Shown here: in pieces, positions 17,908 through 24,650 of the stretch
Layout: each line of letters begins with the position of its first letter
How positions within the stretch are numbered: position 1 is the first letter of the stretch
Assembly: GCF_008831075.1 (NCBI RefSeq)
Contig: NZ_WBJX01000006.1
Span: forward strand, 62,001-126,000
DNA length: 64,000 nucleotides
Source: Pseudoclavibacter terrae
GTDB lineage: Bacteria > Actinomycetota > Actinomycetes > Actinomycetales > Microbacteriaceae
Direction of reading: 5' to 3'
The notes under the pieces: generated by a model
Databases searched by the model: none
What the model saw: the letters and a program-made list of their open reading frames with translations, nothing else
Told to the model about the DNA's origin: nothing
Made by a program: the position numbers and the translations under genes

Positions 17908-17934
17908 GCCGGGGGAAGCGAGTGGGCGGGAGTC

Positions 17935-18282
17935 CTACGCCCAGCCGAGCTCGTGGAGCTGCTCGTCGTCGATGCCGTAGAAGTGCGCGATCTCGTGCAC
18001 GAGCGTCGTGTGCACCTCGTCGCGTAGCGTCTCCTCGTCATCGCAGATCGACAGCAGCGGTTCGCGGAACAGCACGATGCGGTCCGGCAGCTCGCCGAAG
18101 CCGTACTGGCCGCGGTCCGTGAGAGCGAATCCCTCATAGACGCCGAGCAGGTCGAGGGAGCCGTCCTCTGGCCGGTCCTCGACGACGAAGATCACGTTGT
18201 CGAGGCCGTCCACCATCTCATCGGGCAGTTCATCGAGCTCGTCGACGACCAGGGCCTCGAAGTCCTCGGGCGACATCTCCAT
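17935..18282 (-). CDS. zincin-like metallopeptidase family protein
   Basis: A 115-residue compact protein of the small zincin-like family common in actinobacteria. It starts MEMSPEDFEALVVDELDELPDEM, has the conserved RIVLFREPLL strand and carries the metalloprotease signature HEIAHFYGIDDEQLHELGW (HExxH plus a downstream acidic/His pair). Members are annotated as metallopeptidases but activity is not established. A CACAAT hexamer at 18289-18294 ends 6 nt before the ATG, which would make it leaderless. Confidence 0.88.
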   Translation of the reverse strand: MEMSPEDFEALVVDELDELPDEMVDGLDNVIFVVEDRPEDGSLDLLGVYEGFALTDRGQYGFGELPDRIVLFREPLLSICDDEETLRDEVHTTLVHEIAHFYGIDDEQLHELGWA

Positions 18283-18288
18283 CCGCCC

Positions 18289-18294
18289 ATTGTG
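18289..18294 (-). promoter_or_regulatory. -10-like element (CACAAT) of the metallopeptidase gene
   Basis: CACAAT on the reverse strand ends 6 nt before the ATG at 18282, the same hexamer and spacing as ahead of dinB. Confidence 0.4.
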
Positions 18295-18327
18295 TCGCAG
18301 GGGCGCTGGATGGGCGCCGACCTGCGG

Positions 18328-18768
18328 CTAGACCTGCTGTGCCGTGTGGTCGTAGGCGAGGGGCAGGAGCTCGCGGGCGATGACGCTGATCAGCCCTTCT
18401 GGGGAAGGCAGGATCACGCGGATGTCGGGGTAGTGGTCGGCGAGCACCTGTCGGTCGCGTCCGCAGGGGCTTATGACGCCTCGCCCGTGGTTGCCGACGG
18501 CGACGATGTGCGTGAGCTGGCGGGCACCTGACGCTCGGGCCGCGCCGAGAGCAACGAGCTCAGCGCACGGACCGCCCGTGAAGTGGTGCAGGTTGACGCC
18601 GACGTGGATCGCCCCATCCGCCGAGCGGACCGCTGCTCCCACGGTGTGGATGCCATCCTCGTCCGGACCAGCATCGGTGGCCGCATCTATCGTCGAACGT
18701 GCCGCGTCGACGAGGGCCAGCTCGGCCTCGGAGACGGGCAGGCTTGACGACGGAACGAATATGCTCAT
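18328..18768 (-). CDS. cytidine/blasticidin-S deaminase-like protein with altered zinc site
   Basis: A 146-residue member of the cytidine deaminase superfamily. It resembles blasticidin-S deaminases: HHFTGGPCAELVALGAA (Cys68-Ala-Glu70, zinc ligand and catalytic Glu), IVAVGNHGRG, SPCGRDRQVL and a C-terminal ELLPLAY. The usual PCxxC zinc pair reads Pro-Cys102-Gly-Arg-Asp105, so the third zinc cysteine is replaced by aspartate. That could keep metal binding (Asp as ligand) or abolish activity. The gene is leaderless by pattern: TAGGCT at 18775-18780 ends 6 nt before the ATG. Substrate unknown; nucleoside scavenging or drug inactivation are possibilities only. Confidence 0.85.
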   Translation of the reverse strand: MSIFVPSSSLPVSEAELALVDAARSTIDAATDAGPDEDGIHTVGAAVRSADGAIHVGVNLHHFTGGPCAELVALGAARASGARQLTHIVAVGNHGRGVISPCGRDRQVLADHYPDIRVILPSPEGLISVIARELLPLAYDHTAQQV

Positions 18769-18774
18769 CAGCGA

Positions 18775-18780
18775 AGCCTA
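18775..18780 (-). promoter_or_regulatory. -10 element (TAGGCT), leaderless deaminase gene
   Basis: TAGGCT on the reverse strand ends 6 nt before the ATG at 18768. Confidence 0.6.
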
Positions 18781-18815
18781 CGAGGGCAGCCGCGGGACCG
18801 GGTACGCGCAGTCGG

Positions 18816-18821
18816 TAGCCT
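18816..18821 (+). promoter_or_regulatory. -10 element (TAGCCT), leaderless methyltransferase gene
   Basis: TAGCCT ends 6 nt before the GTG at 18828. It lies 35 bp from the divergent deaminase -10. Confidence 0.6.
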
Positions 18822-18827
18822 GGCCTC

Positions 18828-19598
18828 GTGAACGGCTCTCCGGATGCGCAGGTGCGGGCCTGGCGCGGCGCGCACGCCAACGCACAGATGACCGGCTGGA
18901 ACTTCTCCTCGTTGGACGGGCGCCTGACGGCCGACGATCCGTCCTGGGACTTCGACGCCGAGTGCCGGGCCGCTATGCAAACGGCGACGAGCATGGCTGA
19001 TCTCGGCACGGGCGGCGGCGAGCGGCTCATCGAGCTCATCCGCTCCATGCCCAGCAACGCATCCCCGCTGCAGATCGCAGCGACGGAGGGGTGGGAGCCG
19101 AACGTCGCCGTGGCGCGAAACAACCTCGCACCGTTCGGCGTCGGCGTGCACGCGCACGACATCGAGTCTGGGGAGCCGCTGCCGTTCGCCGACTCCTCTC
19201 TCGACCTGATCGTGGCCCGTCATGAGGAGTTCGATGCGAGCGAGGTCGCCAGGGTGCTGGTTCCCGGCGGGCGCTTCCTGACGCAGCAGGTCGATGGCCG
19301 GGACGCGCACGAGCTCCGAGACTGGTTCGGTTGCGAACCCCTGTACGAACACGTGACGCTCGCCAATGCGGTCTCGGCCCTGCGCGCGGAGGGGCTTCGC
19401 GTCGAGGTCGCGGAAGAGTGGGCTGGGCGGATGACGTTCGCGGATTCGCTGACGCTCGTCGAGTACCTCGCTCTGGTCCCCTGGGATGTCCCCGGTTTCA
19501 GCGTCGACAGCAACGTCGAGAAGCTCAGGCAGCTCGACACGGCGCGGCCGATCACTGTGACGCAGCGTCGCTTCCGGCTCACCGCAGCTCGCGACTGA
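18828..19598 (+). CDS. class I SAM-dependent methyltransferase
   Basis: A 256-residue methyltransferase-like protein. Motif I is MADLGTGGGERLIEL (SAM-binding glycine loop), an acidic residue follows at the end of strand 2 (AATEGWEPNV), and the motif IV region is PFADSSLDLIVARHEEFDASEVARVLVPGGRFLTQQV. The C-terminal half is more divergent (FSVDSNVEKLRQL). Similar proteins occur in many actinobacteria, annotated only as methyltransferases; the acceptor is unknown. The GTG start is set by a TAGCCT hexamer 6 nt upstream. Confidence 0.88.
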   Translation: MNGSPDAQVRAWRGAHANAQMTGWNFSSLDGRLTADDPSWDFDAECRAAMQTATSMADLGTGGGERLIELIRSMPSNASPLQIAATEGWEPNVAVARNNLAPFGVGVHAHDIESGEPLPFADSSLDLIVARHEEFDASEVARVLVPGGRFLTQQVDGRDAHELRDWFGCEPLYEHVTLANAVSALRAEGLRVEVAEEWAGRMTFADSLTLVEYLALVPWDVPGFSVDSNVEKLRQLDTARPITVTQRRFRLTAARD

Positions 19599-19642
19599 CG
19601 TCTGGCTGCGTGGGCTGCCGCTGATCCGCGAACCCCAGCGCC

Positions 19643-19648
19643 TAGGAT
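19643..19648 (+). promoter_or_regulatory. -10 element (TAGGAT), leaderless trpF
   Basis: TAGGAT ends 6 nt before the GTG at 19655. Confidence 0.6.
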
Positions 19649-19654
19649 TCTCGC

Positions 19655-20260
19655 GTGTACGTCAAAGTGTGTGGCCTGGATTCTGTCGAGTCGGCGGCGG
19701 TCGCCGTTGAGAGCGGCGCCGACGCGATCGGCGTCGTGATGAGCCGCACGAGCCCCAGGCGGCGCACTCCCGAGGAGGCGTCCGAGATCTTCGCGTCGGT
19801 GCCCGCGAGCGTCGACCGCGTGCTCGTGGTCCACGACATGCCGTCAACGGACGCCGCCGAGATCGCAGCCGAGGTCGGCGCGAACGTGCTCCAGCTCCAC
19901 GGTTCCTACACGGGCGAGGAAGTACGCGCGGCCGACGCGATCTTCCCGCGCATCTGGCGGGCCACCTCCCTCGCCGACGACCCCGAGCTGCGCGTCGGTG
20001 CATTCGGCGAGGAGCTCCTGCTGCTGGATGCGCCGAAACCGGGATCCGGCGAGCGATGGGACCTCTCGGAACTCGTCCGCCGTCGCCCAGACGGCCGCTG
20101 GCTGCTCGCGGGCGGCCTGCACCCGGGCAACGTCGCCGAGGCGATCGGCGAAGCGAGCCCATGGGGCGTCGACGTCTCGAGCGGCGTCGAGTCATCGCCG
20201 GGTGTCAAGGATCATGCGCGCATCCGAGACTTCGTCGCCGCCGCGAAGCGCGCTGGCTGA
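19655..20260 (+). CDS. trpF: phosphoribosylanthranilate isomerase
   Basis: A 201-residue TIM-barrel enzyme converting N-(5-phosphoribosyl)anthranilate to CdRP in tryptophan synthesis. Hallmarks: MYVKVCGL (catalytic Cys at strand 1), GADAIGVVMSRTSPR, NVLQLHGSYTGEE, LLLLDAPKPGSGERWDLS (catalytic Asp), LLAGGLHPGNVAEAI and WGVDVSSGVESSPGVKDHARI (phosphate-binding). It stands alone with its own leaderless promoter and not in a trp cluster. Many actinobacteria use the dual-function PriA instead, so a dedicated TrpF here is worth noting. Confidence 0.94.
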   Translation: MYVKVCGLDSVESAAVAVESGADAIGVVMSRTSPRRRTPEEASEIFASVPASVDRVLVVHDMPSTDAAEIAAEVGANVLQLHGSYTGEEVRAADAIFPRIWRATSLADDPELRVGAFGEELLLLDAPKPGSGERWDLSELVRRRPDGRWLLAGGLHPGNVAEAIGEASPWGVDVSSGVESSPGVKDHARIRDFVAAAKRAG

Positions 20261-20324
20261 GGAGTAGCAACCGGCTCCACGCTGTCCCAGGTGCTCGGCT
20301 GAGGGGGCGTCCCGGTGCAGCTCG

Positions 20325-20406
20325 CCTGACCAACTTGCGTGATGAAGGCGCCGCTGGGTGGCGCATCCGGCCCACAGCCGCCGTCTGAGCACTGAAGTTG
20401 GTCAGG
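20325..20406. terminator. inverted repeat between convergent trpF and lysR
   Basis: CCTGACCAACTT (20325-20336) pairs with AAGTTGGTCAGG (20395-20406), with an adjacent GTG/CAC pair extending the stem. The right arm overlaps the lysR stop codon. It shares the GCACTGAAGTTGG-n-CAGG core with the element at 6577-6600. Confidence 0.7.
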
Positions 20407-21328
20407 AACGCGGCGACTCGGCCTCCGCGAACGTGGCCTCGAGGTCTTCCCCGGCCGAGGTCAGGTGGTCGAGCACAGTGCGTACAGCGAAGCGAGCGTG
20501 GCGGTCCGGGCGTGCCAACGCGACGATGCTGCGCACCGAGCGAACGCCGTCGAGCGGTCGAAGCACGACGCCGGGGCGCGGCCGAGTCGTGAACCGGGGG
20601 AGGAGCGCGAGGCCCGAACCCGCCGCGACGAGCGCCTCGACGAGGCGGTTGTCGCGCAGCCGCTGCACGCGTTCGAGGTTCGTGCTCGTCGCGTTCTCGA
20701 CGGCGATCAGGATGCTGTCGAACGGGTAGCCGACGGGCACGCCCACCCACGTCGTGCCGACGAGGGCGTCGGGCGCGAGCCGCTGCTGGGAGGCGAGCGG
20801 ATGCGTCGAGGGCAAGGCCACGTCGATGGGCTCGCGGGCCAGAACGCGCGTGTGCAGGTGCTCCGCTCCTCTTGGTACGTCGCCGGTGAGGCTGTGTCCG
20901 ATCACGATGTCGGCGTCGAGGGTCCTGGCGGCGTACTCGGACTCGGCGAGGTCGAAGTCGTCGAGCTCGAGGTCGATGGCCGACCCTGCCGCTCGGCGCA
21001 GGAGGCCGGGGAAGAGGGCCTCGCTCGCACTGGGCAGCGCGCCGATCGACACGGTGCCGCTCGGCTCGCCGAGACTCGCCTCGAGCCGCGCCTGCACCTC
21101 GGCGAGCGCTCGGCCGACCTCGTCCGCGCCGTCGGCCAGGATCTGCCCGGCGGTCGTGAGCCGCAGGCCCCGGGAGAACGGTTCGACGAGGCGCGCGCCG
21201 AACTCCCGCTCGGCAGTCTTCAGCTGCTGCGAGAGGGCGGAAGGAGTGCGGTGCGTGGCCTCGGCGACCGCGGCGAGGGTGCCGCGCATCGACAGCTCCC
21301 TGAGCAGCTCGAGGTGCCTGAACTCCAT
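20402..21328 (-). CDS. LysR-family transcriptional regulator
   Basis: A 308-residue LTTR. The N-terminal helix-turn-helix covers about residues 3-60 (FRHLELLRELSMRGTLAAVAEATHRTPSALSQQLKTAEREFG), with the linker FSRGLRLTTAGQIL. A periplasmic-binding-like effector domain follows (VSIGALPSASEALFPGLL, DIVIGHSLTGDV, GSGLALLPRF). It diverges from an EamA-type transporter with only 45 bp between starts, the typical layout of an LTTR controlling its neighbour. The ATG is 6 nt after TAGGCT (21335-21340), so it is probably leaderless. The effector is unknown. Confidence 0.93.
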   Translation of the reverse strand: MEFRHLELLRELSMRGTLAAVAEATHRTPSALSQQLKTAEREFGARLVEPFSRGLRLTTAGQILADGADEVGRALAEVQARLEASLGEPSGTVSIGALPSASEALFPGLLRRAAGSAIDLELDDFDLAESEYAARTLDADIVIGHSLTGDVPRGAEHLHTRVLAREPIDVALPSTHPLASQQRLAPDALVGTTWVGVPVGYPFDSILIAVENATSTNLERVQRLRDNRLVEALVAAGSGLALLPRFTTRPRPGVVLRPLDGVRSVRSIVALARPDRHARFAVRTVLDHLTSAGEDLEATFAEAESPRS

Positions 21329-21334
21329 GAAGGG

Positions 21335-21340
21335 AGCCTA
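21335..21340 (-). promoter_or_regulatory. -10 element (TAGGCT), leaderless lysR
   Basis: TAGGCT on the reverse strand ends 6 nt before the ATG at 21328, inside the 45-bp divergent region where a LysR operator would also be expected. Confidence 0.6.
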
Positions 21341-21373
21341 CAGGGACACGTCACGCATCAGCACTGGTGCTTC

Positions 21374-22366
21374 ATGGTGGATGCGCCCGACACTGATCTC
21401 GTGCCTCCCCGTCATATCGCCCTCGCCTGCCTCGTCGCGGTTCTCTGGGGCGTGAACTTCCTCGCCATCCACGCATCGCTCGAGCAGTTCCCGCCGTTCT
21501 TCCTCATCGCTCTGCGCTTCGGGCTGCTCGCGATCCCGACGATCCTGTTCATCCCGCGCCCGAACGTGAAGCTGCGCTGGCTCATCGGCTACGGGCTCGG
21601 CTTCGGCACCCTGCAGTTCGTCGGCCTGTACCTGGGCATGGCCGCCGGCTTCCCGACCGGGCTCGCATCGCTCGTGCTGCAGATGTCGGCGCCATTCACG
21701 GTGCTTCTCGGCGCGATCTTCCTTCGGGAGAAGCTCACAACCCGTCGCGTGGTCGGCATCGCGCTCGCGGTGGCGGGCCTCCTCCTGGTCGGCGTGGCGC
21801 GCGGGGGCTCCGGCAGCTGGTGGCCGTTCCTGCTCGTCGTCATCGGGGCGTTCGGCTGGGCGATCGGCAACATCTCGAGCCGTCTGGCCGAGCCGCCGAA
21901 GCCGCTCCACCTCACGATGTGGATGGCCGTGGTGCCGCCGATCCCGATGCTCGCCGTTTCACTGCTCGTGGAGGGGCCCGAGCAGATCGGGGCGTCGCTC
22001 GCGACGGCTTGGACCGTCGCCGCCGTCCCCGCCTGGGTCGGCCTCGTCTACACGATCCTGCTCGGCACGGTGCTCGGATCCGGCATCTGGGTGTGGCTCA
22101 TGAAACGCCACCCGGCCGGCGTCGTGGCACCGTTCTCGATGCTCGTGCCGGTCGTCGGCATCTCCACGGCGTGGCTGGTGCTGGGGGAGCGCCCCGGCCC
22201 GCTGGAGCTCGTCGGCGGCGCGGTCGTGCTGTTCGGGGTGCTGTGGGCGAGCAAGATGCCCGCCGCGGCGCTCGCTCCCGCCCCGATACCGAGCGCGCCT
22301 GATGCGCCGCTCACTGAGCCGCCCATCCCGGGCTCACCAAGACTCGAGGCCCCCGCGCCTCGCTAG
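21374..22366 (+). CDS. EamA/DMT-family transporter
   Basis: A 330-residue drug/metabolite transporter with ten hydrophobic helices in two EamA repeats: repeat 1 from HIALACLVAVLWGVNFLAIHASL to IALAVAGLLLVGVA, repeat 2 from SWWPFLLVVIGAFGWAIGNISSR to LELVGGAVVLFGVLWA. The ~40-residue C-terminal tail is Pro/Ala-rich and cytoplasmic. The N-terminal AVLWGVNFLAI and the GTVLGSGIWVWLMKRHPAGVVAPFSMLVPV region match the YdcZ/YedA/EamA-type exporters of amino acids or metabolites. It faces the LysR gene, its likely regulator. Substrate unknown. A strong inverted repeat follows the stop. Confidence 0.9.
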   Translation: MVDAPDTDLVPPRHIALACLVAVLWGVNFLAIHASLEQFPPFFLIALRFGLLAIPTILFIPRPNVKLRWLIGYGLGFGTLQFVGLYLGMAAGFPTGLASLVLQMSAPFTVLLGAIFLREKLTTRRVVGIALAVAGLLLVGVARGGSGSWWPFLLVVIGAFGWAIGNISSRLAEPPKPLHLTMWMAVVPPIPMLAVSLLVEGPEQIGASLATAWTVAAVPAWVGLVYTILLGTVLGSGIWVWLMKRHPAGVVAPFSMLVPVVGISTAWLVLGERPGPLELVGGAVVLFGVLWASKMPAAALAPAPIPSAPDAPLTEPPIPGSPRLEAPAPR

Positions 22367-22368
22367 AA

Positions 22369-22420
22369 CCACACGGGGGATGCAGGTTCCAGGCACTGGG
22401 AACCGGCATCTCCCGTGTGG
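22369..22420. terminator. 22-bp-arm inverted repeat after the EamA gene
   Basis: 22369-22390 pairs with 22399-22420 with two mismatches around an 8-nt loop (AGGCACTG). It starts 3 bp after the EamA stop codon, a likely terminator without a T-tract. Confidence 0.75.
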
Positions 22421-22463
22421 ATGCGGCCGGACGCTCTCTGGAGGAGCGTGCGACCCAACGACG

Positions 22464-22494
22464 AAGGCCCCGAGTCCTCAGGACTTGGGGCCTT
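22464..22494 (-). terminator. terminator after orn/tRNA-His
   Basis: 14-bp arms 22464-22477 and 22481-22494 with one mismatch and a 3-nt loop lie just past the 3' end of the reverse-strand tRNA-His. Confidence 0.75.
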
Positions 22495-22499
22495 CTCCA

Positions 22500-22576
22500 T
22501 GGGGTGAGTAACGGGGCTTGAACCCGCGGCCTCCTAGACCACAACCAGGCGCTCTACCAGCTGAGCTATACCCACC
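22500..22576 (-). tRNA. tRNA-His (GTG)
   Basis: Read on the reverse strand, the acceptor stem GGTGGGTA pairs with TACTCACC, including the extra G(-1):C73 pair diagnostic of tRNA-His. The D-arm is AGCTCAGCTGGTAGAGC, the anticodon stem-loop CCTGG-TTGTGGT-CTAGG (anticodon GTG), and the T-arm contains GGTTCAAGC. The 3' CCA is encoded (22500-22502). It follows orn on the same strand, as in other actinobacteria. Confidence 0.97.
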
Positions 22577-22624
22577 ATGTCTGCCGCCTGCGTGCTCTCG
22601 CTCGCCTGCGACTACGAGAGTCTA

Positions 22625-23245
22625 TTACAGATTTTGGGCGAAGTCGTTCACCACTTCGGCTGCGACCTCTCGGAGCTCCTCGCTGGTGGGTCCGGGCTCG
22701 GGCACGAGCACCGCCTTGCGGTAGTACTTGAGCTCGCGGATCGACTCGAGGATGTCGGCCTTCGCGCGGTGTCCGCCGTCCTTGTCGGGGGAGTGGAAGT
22801 AGACGCGGGGGAACCAGCGGCGCGACAGCTCCTTGAGCGTGGACACGTCGACGTTGCGGTAGTGCAGGTGCTGGTCGACTTCCGGCATGTACTTCGCGAG
22901 GAACATGCGGTCGGTGCCGATCGTGTTGCCCGCGAGCGGTGCCGTGCGGGGGACGGGCACGTGCTTCTTCAGGTACGCGAGGAGCTCAGCGGTGGCCGCT
23001 TCGAGTGTGGCGCCGTTCGGGATCTCCTCGATGAGGCCGGACGTCGTGTGCATCTGCGTCACGAACTCGCCCATGTTGGCCATCGCCGCCTCGCTCGCCG
23101 AGATGACGATCTCGAAGCCCTCGTCGAGGATGTTCAGGTCGCTGTCGGTCACGAAAGCGGCGACCTCGACCAGCTCGTCGATCGACGGGTCGAGGCCAGT
23201 CATCTCGCAGTCGATCCAGACGAGACGCTCCTGAGCTATAGCCAT
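22625..23245 (-). CDS. orn: oligoribonuclease
   Basis: A 206-residue DEDDh 3'-5' exonuclease that degrades 2-5-nt RNAs (and pGpG) to mononucleotides. Motifs: LVWIDCEMTGLD (Exo I, D-x-E), the AGNTIGTDRMFLAKYMP segment (Exo II Asp) and YFHSPDKDGGHRAKADILESI (Exo III H-x4-D). Two in-frame ATGs exist, at 23254 and 23245. The -10-like TACGAT at 23253-23258 overlaps the first and ends 7 nt before the second, so 23245 (MAIAQERLVW) is preferred as a leaderless start. tRNA-His follows downstream. Confidence 0.95.
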   Translation of the reverse strand: MAIAQERLVWIDCEMTGLDPSIDELVEVAAFVTDSDLNILDEGFEIVISASEAAMANMGEFVTQMHTTSGLIEEIPNGATLEAATAELLAYLKKHVPVPRTAPLAGNTIGTDRMFLAKYMPEVDQHLHYRNVDVSTLKELSRRWFPRVYFHSPDKDGGHRAKADILESIRELKYYRKAVLVPEPGPTSEELREVAAEVVNDFAQNL

Positions 23246-23252
23246 GAGGGAC

Positions 23253-23258
23253 ATCGTA
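23253..23258 (-). promoter_or_regulatory. -10 element (TACGAT), leaderless orn
   Basis: TACGAT on the reverse strand ends 7 nt before the ATG at 23245 and overlaps the alternative ATG at 23254, arguing against that longer start. Confidence 0.55.
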
Positions 23259-23324
23259 GTGATTCCCGGGGTCCCGTGGCGGCCAGTGGAGCGTTTCGAG
23301 GCCCGCTATGCTGGCTGGGATCGC

Positions 23325-23397
23325 GCCCCAGTAGCTCAGTGGATAGAGCAACGGCCTTCTAATCCGTCGGTCGCAGGTTCGAATCCTGCCTGGGGCA
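23325..23397 (+). tRNA. tRNA-Arg (TCT)
   Basis: Acceptor GCCCCAG pairs with CTGGGGC; D-arm AGCTCAGTGGATAGAGC; anticodon loop CTTCTAA (anticodon TCT) on an ACGGC/TCCGT stem, whose last pair (31-39) is a C-T mismatch; T-arm GCAGGTTCGAATCCTGC. CCA is not encoded. A TATGCT at 23307-23312 is a plausible -10. Confidence 0.96.
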
Positions 23398-23451
23398 CTC
23401 ACCTTCGAAGCTCCTCGGCCACCGCCGCCCCCCGATTCCGGAGGCCTCCAC

Positions 23452-24609
23452 GTGATCGTCACCCAGCCCACGCCCCAATTCGTCCGCGGAGCCGCTGAGC
23501 TCGAGCAGACCAACAGGGGAGTGCGGCCGCACCGGCTCCCCGCACACGTTCGTGCGCAGTTCCCGGACCCGCAGCTGCTGCTCGTCGAGAGCCAGCCATC
23601 CGGCGTCCGCGTGGTCTCCGATACGACCGCCGAGCGGGTTGAGCTGGGGCTGCTGCCGACCCGGTCCGTCTACACGGGCATCGACCGGCCGCGGGGTCGC
23701 GTCGATGTCTTCGTCGACGGCGAGAAGTTCGCGAGCGACGAGCTGACCGGCGGGGACGCCGTCGAGGTCGATCTGCAGACGGGCGCGATGTCGCTCCGCG
23801 AGGGGCCATCGCACACGACGACCATCGAGGGTCTTGCAGCTGGCGAGACCAAGCGCCTGGAGTTCTGGCTGCCTCACAACGAGTCGGTCGAGCTGATCGA
23901 GCTCCGATCGGACGCGCCTCTCGAGCCCGTGATCGTGTCCGATCGTGTGTGGCTGCACCACGGCAGCTCGATCAGTCACGGCTCGAACGCAACTTCGCCC
24001 AGCGATATCTGGCCTGCAGTCGCCGCGCGTCGTGGCGGGGTTGAACTCGTGAACCTCGGGCTCGGCGGCAGCGCAATGGTCGACCCCTTCCTCGCCCGCG
24101 TCATGCGCGATACTCCAGCGGACCTGATCAGCGTGAAGCTCGGCATCAACGTCGTGAACGCCGACGCGATGCGCGTGCGGGCGTTCGTGCCGGCCGTCAA
24201 CGGCTTCCTTGACACCATCCGGGACGGGCACCCCGAGACGCCGATCGTGCTCATCTCGCCCATCTTCTGCGGCATTCACGAGCACACGGCCGGGCCCGGC
24301 GCGTTCGATCCCGCATCCTTCGCGACCGGCAAGGTCACGTTCATCGCGACGGGGGCGCCGGGAGACGAGTCGCAGGGGCGGCTCACGCTCAGCGTCATTC
24401 GGCGCGAGCTCGCGGCCCTGGCGCAGCGTCGCGCATCCGACCCGAATCTCTTCTTCCTCGATGGCACCGAGCTCTACGGCGAGGCGGATGCGCAGCGCCT
24501 GCCGCTGCCGGACGACCTGCACCCGGGACCCGAGGCGCACCAGCTCATGGGCGACCGCTTCGCCGACTACGCGTTCGCCCTCGCCGGTCCGTTCAGCGCT
24601 CGTTCCTGA
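23452..24609 (+). CDS. SGNH/GDSL-type hydrolase
   Basis: A 385-residue two-domain protein. Residues ~1-150 form a beta-rich N-terminal domain (VYTGIDRPRGRVDVFVDGEKF, LEFWLPHNESVELIELR), and the rest is an SGNH hydrolase. Block I is WLHHGSSISHG with the nucleophile Ser. Block II Gly is in NLGLGGSAMVD, block III in SVKLGINVVNAD (Asn position) and block V LPDDLHPGPEAHQLM (Asp-x-x-His). Substrate may be an acyl or acetyl ester of a carbohydrate; there is no signal peptide, so it is probably intracellular. The GTG start has GGAGG 7 nt upstream. Confidence 0.9.
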   Translation: MIVTQPTPQFVRGAAELEQTNRGVRPHRLPAHVRAQFPDPQLLLVESQPSGVRVVSDTTAERVELGLLPTRSVYTGIDRPRGRVDVFVDGEKFASDELTGGDAVEVDLQTGAMSLREGPSHTTTIEGLAAGETKRLEFWLPHNESVELIELRSDAPLEPVIVSDRVWLHHGSSISHGSNATSPSDIWPAVAARRGGVELVNLGLGGSAMVDPFLARVMRDTPADLISVKLGINVVNADAMRVRAFVPAVNGFLDTIRDGHPETPIVLISPIFCGIHEHTAGPGAFDPASFATGKVTFIATGAPGDESQGRLTLSVIRRELAALAQRRASDPNLFFLDGTELYGEADAQRLPLPDDLHPGPEAHQLMGDRFADYAFALAGPFSARS

Positions 24610-24650
24610 ACCGCCGACCAGGCGTCGAGTCGGGCCTGCGACGATGGATC

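Noticed and set aside
18288-18340. Possible short gene or hairpin between metallopeptidase and deaminase
   Set aside because: The gap is only 45 bp and contains just the metallopeptidase promoter hexamer.
22500-23397. tRNA-His/tRNA-Arg region as an integration (att) site
   Set aside because: No integrase, no direct repeat of a tRNA 3' end nearby, and flanking genes are core (orn).
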